Notes under the pieces: model-generated
Database searches by the model: none
What the model saw: the letters and a program-made list of their open reading frames with translations, nothing else
What the model was told of the DNA's origin: nothing
Origin: CAUZIR01 sp034421295
GTDB taxonomy: Bacteria; Chloroflexota; Dehalococcoidia; Lucifugimonadales; UBA2962
Reading direction: 5' to 3'
Length of the DNA stretch: 64,000 bases
Assembly: GCA_034421295.1 (NCBI GenBank)
Contig: DAOUKM010000003.1
Location: 62,001 to 126,000, forward strand
Translations under genes and position numbers: made by a program
Part shown: positions 60,876 through 64,000 of the stretch, in pieces
Layout of the letters: the number at the start of each line of letters is the position of its first letter
Position numbering within the stretch: the first letter of the stretch is position 1

Positions 60876-61057
60876 CGGGGTGCGCTCGCCGGCGCCGCTA
60901 GCGCGGAGCGTGGCTCTATCGGGATTTATGGGGAGATCCAAGACTCACGTGGCGGTAGCGCTTGGCCCGGTCCGCTGACACTTCCGGTCGGCAGCCCGGC
61001 GGCGACGCTGGAGGTTTCGGTCACAGGAGAAGGGTACGCCGCCGCTGATAAGGGCCC

Positions 61058-61085
61058 GTTAAGAGACGGTTAACGTGGCTTTAAC
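61058..61085 (-). promoter_or_regulatory. PHO-box-like array before pstC
   Basis: GTTAAG (61058), GTTAAC (61069) and TTTAAC (61080) recur at an exact 11-bp period, the spacing expected for tandem PhoB binding. They lie between phoR (stop at 61108) and pstC, so PhoB could drive the pst operon from here independently of phoBR. Confidence 0.7.
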
Positions 61086-61107
61086 GGGCCGTTTCCGATC
61101 GAGCCAA

Positions 61108-62853
61108 TCAGGCGACGGGTACGGTGAATCTAAAGCAGGTGCCCCGCCCGACCTCGCTGTCGACGCTCACCTCGCCACCGTGCGCAAGGACGATGTGCCT
61201 GACAATGGCCAGCCCGAGCCCGATTCCACCTTCCCGCCTTGACCTGTCCACCTTGTAGAAGCGCTCGAACACGTGGGGCAGATGTTCCTGCTGAATCCCG
61301 GGTCCGGTGTCGGCCACCCTGACGGCAACGAACCCGTCCTCCCTCTCGGCGGCTATCTCGACCCTTCCCGACTCGGGCGTGAACCTGAGCGCGTTGTCGA
61401 CGAGGTTGAACAGGACCTGGGAGATCTTCTCGCTCTCCCCGGCCAGGTTTGGAAGGCCAGGAGGAATCCCTGTCTCCACCCTTACCCGCCCCGCCTGGGC
61501 GCGCTGGTGGAGCCTGTCCACAACCTCCGAGACGACGGGTCCGAGCTCGAATGGTCTGGTCTTCATCGCGATCTGTCCGCTCTCCAGCCGCGACAGCTCC
61601 AGCAGTTCGGTCACGAGCGAAGTCATACGGTCTATCTCGCCGTTGATCCGTCCCAGGAACTCGGAGGACTTGTCGGCGTCGCCGCTGGCGCCCGACTGCA
61701 GGGTCTCGACCATCGCCTTGACCGAGGCGAGCGGACTGCGCAATTCATGGGAAACGTTGCTGACGAATTCCCGGCGCGTCGTGTCTATCAGCCTTCGTCT
61801 CGTCAGGTCGTGGAGGGTCAGGAGCACGCCATCGGCGTCACGCTGCTTTACCGGGGTTGCGACCGCGCTCACCGTTCTCTTGCCGAAGGACAGGGCCACC
61901 TCCCCGTAGCAGGGCTGATGGGTCCGGATCGCCTCTCGAACCAGATGGATCAGGTCGTGGTCCCACACGGCCCCGGAGAGCCGGTTCCCGACCGCTCCTT
62001 TCGCGGACTCGCCCAGCAGGCTCTCGGCCGCAGGATTGACCAGGGTGACCTCGCCGTCGGCATCGGCCACTATCACGCCGTCGTCCATCGTGTCCAGGAC
62101 CGCCGAGAGCTTTGATCGCTCGCCCTCGAGGGCGGTGACGGTGGACCGGATGGTGCGGGCCATCCGGTTGAACGCCACCGCCAGGTCCCGGGATTCGTCG
62201 GTCCCCAGGGCGGGCACCCTGTGGTCCAGGTTCCCGGCCGCCAGCTGTCTTGCCCCTGCGGTAACCGCCAGCATCGAGCGCGCGGTCCTTCCTGCCACAT
62301 ACCAGCCCAGCGCGATTGACAGCAGGGCAACCGCGGCGGCGGCGGCCACTACGGTGATGATTATCGTGTTGACACGGGCGGCCACCGTCGAGGTGGGGAC
62401 TCCAACCCGAACGACGCCTGCCAGGGCTCCACCGATCTCCACGGGAACCGCCGCATACCGTAGCTCATCACCGCCAAAGGCCTCCGCGTTCCTTACGAAG
62501 CTGGAGGCCCGCCCGTTCAGGGCCGCGGTGATCTCGGGCTGGACAGCCCCGCCGGGACCGGCTGGACCTGCCGAGTCGGCCACGACGGCGCCACCGGTAT
62601 CGAAGACGGTCACGTGGCCCTGAATGGAGCGGCCGAACCCGTCTACGGCGGAATCCGTGGCCTCGTCCGCATCGAATATGCCCGGCGTCTGGCCGATGAG
62701 GTTCGCCTCCGTCAGGAGACGATCCTCCAGGTCCTCTACGAACCGGTCATCGACGAAGTTGATCAGGAATATGCTCACCGCGCCCATCGTCACGAAGATC
62801 AGGGCGGTGTAGGCGGCGGCGATGCGCCAGTGGAGAGACCTGGGGACCCTCAC
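61108..62853 (-). CDS. phoR: Phosphate-sensing histidine kinase PhoR
   Basis: 581 residues. One membrane helix near 10-30, a ~130-residue extracytoplasmic domain, a second helix (about 163-190), then HAMP (about 190-245) and a PAS domain (about 250-345). The HisKA motif VSNVSHELRSPLASVKAM carries the phospho-His, and the ATP-binding boxes are NLVDNALRFTP, DTGPGIQ and EGGIGLGLAIV. Start GTG 62853 overlaps phoB as GTGA. Family role: senses phosphate status through Pst/PhoU and phosphorylates PhoB. Confidence 0.92.
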   Translation of the reverse strand: MRVPRSLHWRIAAAYTALIFVTMGAVSIFLINFVDDRFVEDLEDRLLTEANLIGQTPGIFDADEATDSAVDGFGRSIQGHVTVFDTGGAVVADSAGPAGPGGAVQPEITAALNGRASSFVRNAEAFGGDELRYAAVPVEIGGALAGVVRVGVPTSTVAARVNTIIITVVAAAAAVALLSIALGWYVAGRTARSMLAVTAGARQLAAGNLDHRVPALGTDESRDLAVAFNRMARTIRSTVTALEGERSKLSAVLDTMDDGVIVADADGEVTLVNPAAESLLGESAKGAVGNRLSGAVWDHDLIHLVREAIRTHQPCYGEVALSFGKRTVSAVATPVKQRDADGVLLTLHDLTRRRLIDTTRREFVSNVSHELRSPLASVKAMVETLQSGASGDADKSSEFLGRINGEIDRMTSLVTELLELSRLESGQIAMKTRPFELGPVVSEVVDRLHQRAQAGRVRVETGIPPGLPNLAGESEKISQVLFNLVDNALRFTPESGRVEIAAEREDGFVAVRVADTGPGIQQEHLPHVFERFYKVDRSRREGGIGLGLAIVRHIVLAHGGEVSVDSEVGRGTCFRFTVPVA

Positions 62854-63551
62854 CCTTCGAACCGGTAGCCTACCCCTCGGACGGTCACGATCCGGGTGGG
62901 ACGCCCCGGATCATCCTCGATCTTTTCCCTGAGCCACCGCACGTGCACGTCCACCGTGCGGGCGTCCCCGATGTAGTCCTGACTCCAGAGGGTCTCAAGG
63001 ACCTGATTCCTGGTAAGCGCCCGACCGATCCGCTGCATGAACAGGGTGAGCAGCCTGAACTCACGGGGACGCAGGTCCAGCTCGCGGCCGTTGAGCCGAA
63101 CCCTGTGTCCGGCGATATCGACCTCCAGGTTTCCGGATACCAGCAGCCCGTCGGCCGTATCGGTGGCGGCTCCCCTTTCGCTCTTGCGGTAGCGCCTGAT
63201 GTGCGCCTTTACCCTGGCCATCAGCTCGCGCATGCTGAAGGGCTTGGTGACGTAGTCGTCGGCTCCTAGCTCGAGACCGACGATCCGATCGACCTCTTCG
63301 ACCTTGGCCGTCAGTATGAGGACGGGCATATCGTGCTCGCGCCTGATGGCCCGGCAGACCTCCAGGCCGTCCATGCCGGGCAGCATCACGTCGAGTATGA
63401 CCAGGTCGGGACGCTCGGCCCGGGCGAGTGAGAGACCCGTCACACCGTCGGCCGCCGTAAGGGCCTCATAGCCCTGGCCCTCCAGGCTGTAGCGGACGGC
63501 CTCGAGGATGTTCTCCTCGTCCTCGACCACCAGAATTTTTGCCTTGGGCAT
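62850..63551 (-). CDS. phoB: Phosphate regulon response regulator PhoB
   Basis: 233 residues. The receiver domain has the acidic pair in VVEDEENIL, the phosphorylated Asp in LVILDVMLPGMDG and Lys in ILTAKVEEVD. The C-terminal OmpR/PhoB winged helix ends in TVDVHVRWLREKIEDDP and VRGVGYRFEG. The first gene of a run phoB-phoR-pstC-pstA-pstB-phoU. The PHO-box-like arrays at 61058 and 54690 are the likely targets. Confidence 0.92.
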   Translation of the reverse strand: MPKAKILVVEDEENILEAVRYSLEGQGYEALTAADGVTGLSLARAERPDLVILDVMLPGMDGLEVCRAIRREHDMPVLILTAKVEEVDRIVGLELGADDYVTKPFSMRELMARVKAHIRRYRKSERGAATDTADGLLVSGNLEVDIAGHRVRLNGRELDLRPREFRLLTLFMQRIGRALTRNQVLETLWSQDYIGDARTVDVHVRWLREKIEDDPGRPTRIVTVRGVGYRFEG

Positions 63552-63636
63552 TGCGCTATCCGGTCAGGCGGCGCTTTGGCTGAGCGGCCCTGATGTCAAT
63601 CGTGGCATACGCTCGGCATCAAGTCCAACGCCGCGT

Positions 63637-64000
63637 CTATTCGTACCGCAGTGCCTCGGCGGGGGCAATCCGGGATGCCTGTCTTGCGGGAAGCAGGGTC
63701 GTCAGCAGGGAGAAGACGTATGCGCATGCCACTATCAGGACGAGCCTGGACCAGGGGAAGAGCAGCTGTATGTCAGGCTCCTGGGTCCTTACGTCGGCGA
63801 TGATGTTAACGCCCGTGAGAATGCCGAGGGCCAGCCCGATAGCGATACCGAGCAGGGCGATGAAGGAGGATTCTGCCAGGAAGGTCAGCAGCACCGCCGT
63901 CCTGGAAAAGCCCACGGCCCGCATCACCCCTATGCCGTGCCGGCGTTCGACCACCGCGCGTGCGCTGATCACCCCCAGGGCCGCTATGCCCACCACCAGC
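63637..64000 (-). CDS. FtsX/MacB-type ABC transporter permease (partial, 5' end outside window)
   Basis: About 120 C-terminal residues with three to four hydrophobic helices. ERRHGIGVMRAVGFSRTAVLLTFLAES is the FtsX-family R-R-x-I-G-x-x-R-A-x-G motif. The ending LPARQASRIAPAEALRYE (P-A-x-x-A-x-x-x-P-x-E-A-L-R) is the MacB/LolC-type C-terminus. Family role: lipoprotein, peptide or macrolide export. The frame is open to the window end. Confidence 0.88.
   Translation of the reverse strand, partial: LVVGIAALGVISARAVVERRHGIGVMRAVGFSRTAVLLTFLAESSFIALLGIAIGLALGILTGVNIIADVRTQEPDIQLLFPWSRLVLIVACAYVFSLLTTLLPARQASRIAPAEALRYE

Overview
The window is high-GC bacterial chromosome with tightly packed operons, many ATGA/GTGA/TTGA stop-start overlaps and frequent GTG or TTG starts. 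The gene mix suggests an uncultivated Chloroflexota of the Dehalococcoidia/SAR202 kind: kelch and NHL lipoproteins, a class III CoA-transferase, phosphotriesterase-like, Ntn and CocE hydrolases, a DUF1800/DUF1501 pair, collagen-like lipoproteins and inositol-lipid genes. This placement is inference from gene content; there is no rRNA or ribosomal protein here to anchor it.

Layout. 1-4.2 kb (minus): a partial 3-hydroxyisobutyrate-dehydrogenase-type oxidoreductase, an NHL protein, DUF1800 and DUF1501. 4.2-9.1 kb: a rearranged zone with brnT-brnA, a PIN toxin with a DUF7662 partner, an epimerase and a SIS-domain protein, plus gene fragments, a 307-bp duplicated gene end and a 53-bp repeat. 9.5-12.1 kb: two kelch lipoproteins. 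12.3-15.1 kb: a small protein, a membrane-anchored dienelactone-hydrolase-like protein and a CaCA-type exchanger. 15.2-16.9 kb: an insertion carrying an AbiEii remnant and a frameshifted NYN nuclease gene, bounded by two copies of the 5' end of the next gene. 16.9-22.3 kb: a three-hydrolase operon (phosphotriesterase-like, penicillin-acylase-like, CocE-like).

22.7-34.5 kb is a visibly more AT-rich defence or conflict island and the most interesting part. Its core is a minus-strand operon: a 63-codon ORF, a thymidylate-kinase domain fused to a 5-hydroxymethyl-dU-DNA-kinase-type helical domain, a thymidylate-synthase homologue, a ThsB-like TIR protein and an Nmad2 (nucleotide-modification-associated) protein. 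It is divergent from an XRE regulator / ImmA-like peptidase pair, and an 18-bp dyad lies between the two promoters. A second TIR protein with its own partner converges on the operon from the left. A 1053-residue N6-adenine methyltransferase (probable R-M fusion) lies to the right. The parts fit a regulated thymine-hypermodification system coupled to TIR immunity.

34.6-64 kb is core-like: prfB with its programmed +1 frameshift; an oligopeptide-type ABC transporter; a gluzincin peptidase; an inositol-phospholipid cluster (inositol-3-phosphate synthase, GT4 glycosyltransferase, CDP-alcohol phosphatidyltransferase); a CoA-transferase and 2-hydroxyacid dehydrogenase; glmU; a CorC/CNNM protein; two collagen-like lipoproteins; a cation/proton antiporter with a small partner; two tRNA-Arg genes; an amphi-Trp protein with a PHP phosphoesterase; a third kelch lipoprotein; a class IV aminotransferase; and the phosphate-starvation locus phoB-phoR-pstC-pstA-pstB-phoU without pstS. 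Two PHO-box-like arrays of TTAAC repeats with an 11-bp period lie before pstC and before the PHP gene, which suggests a PhoB regulon. The window ends in a partial FtsX-type permease.
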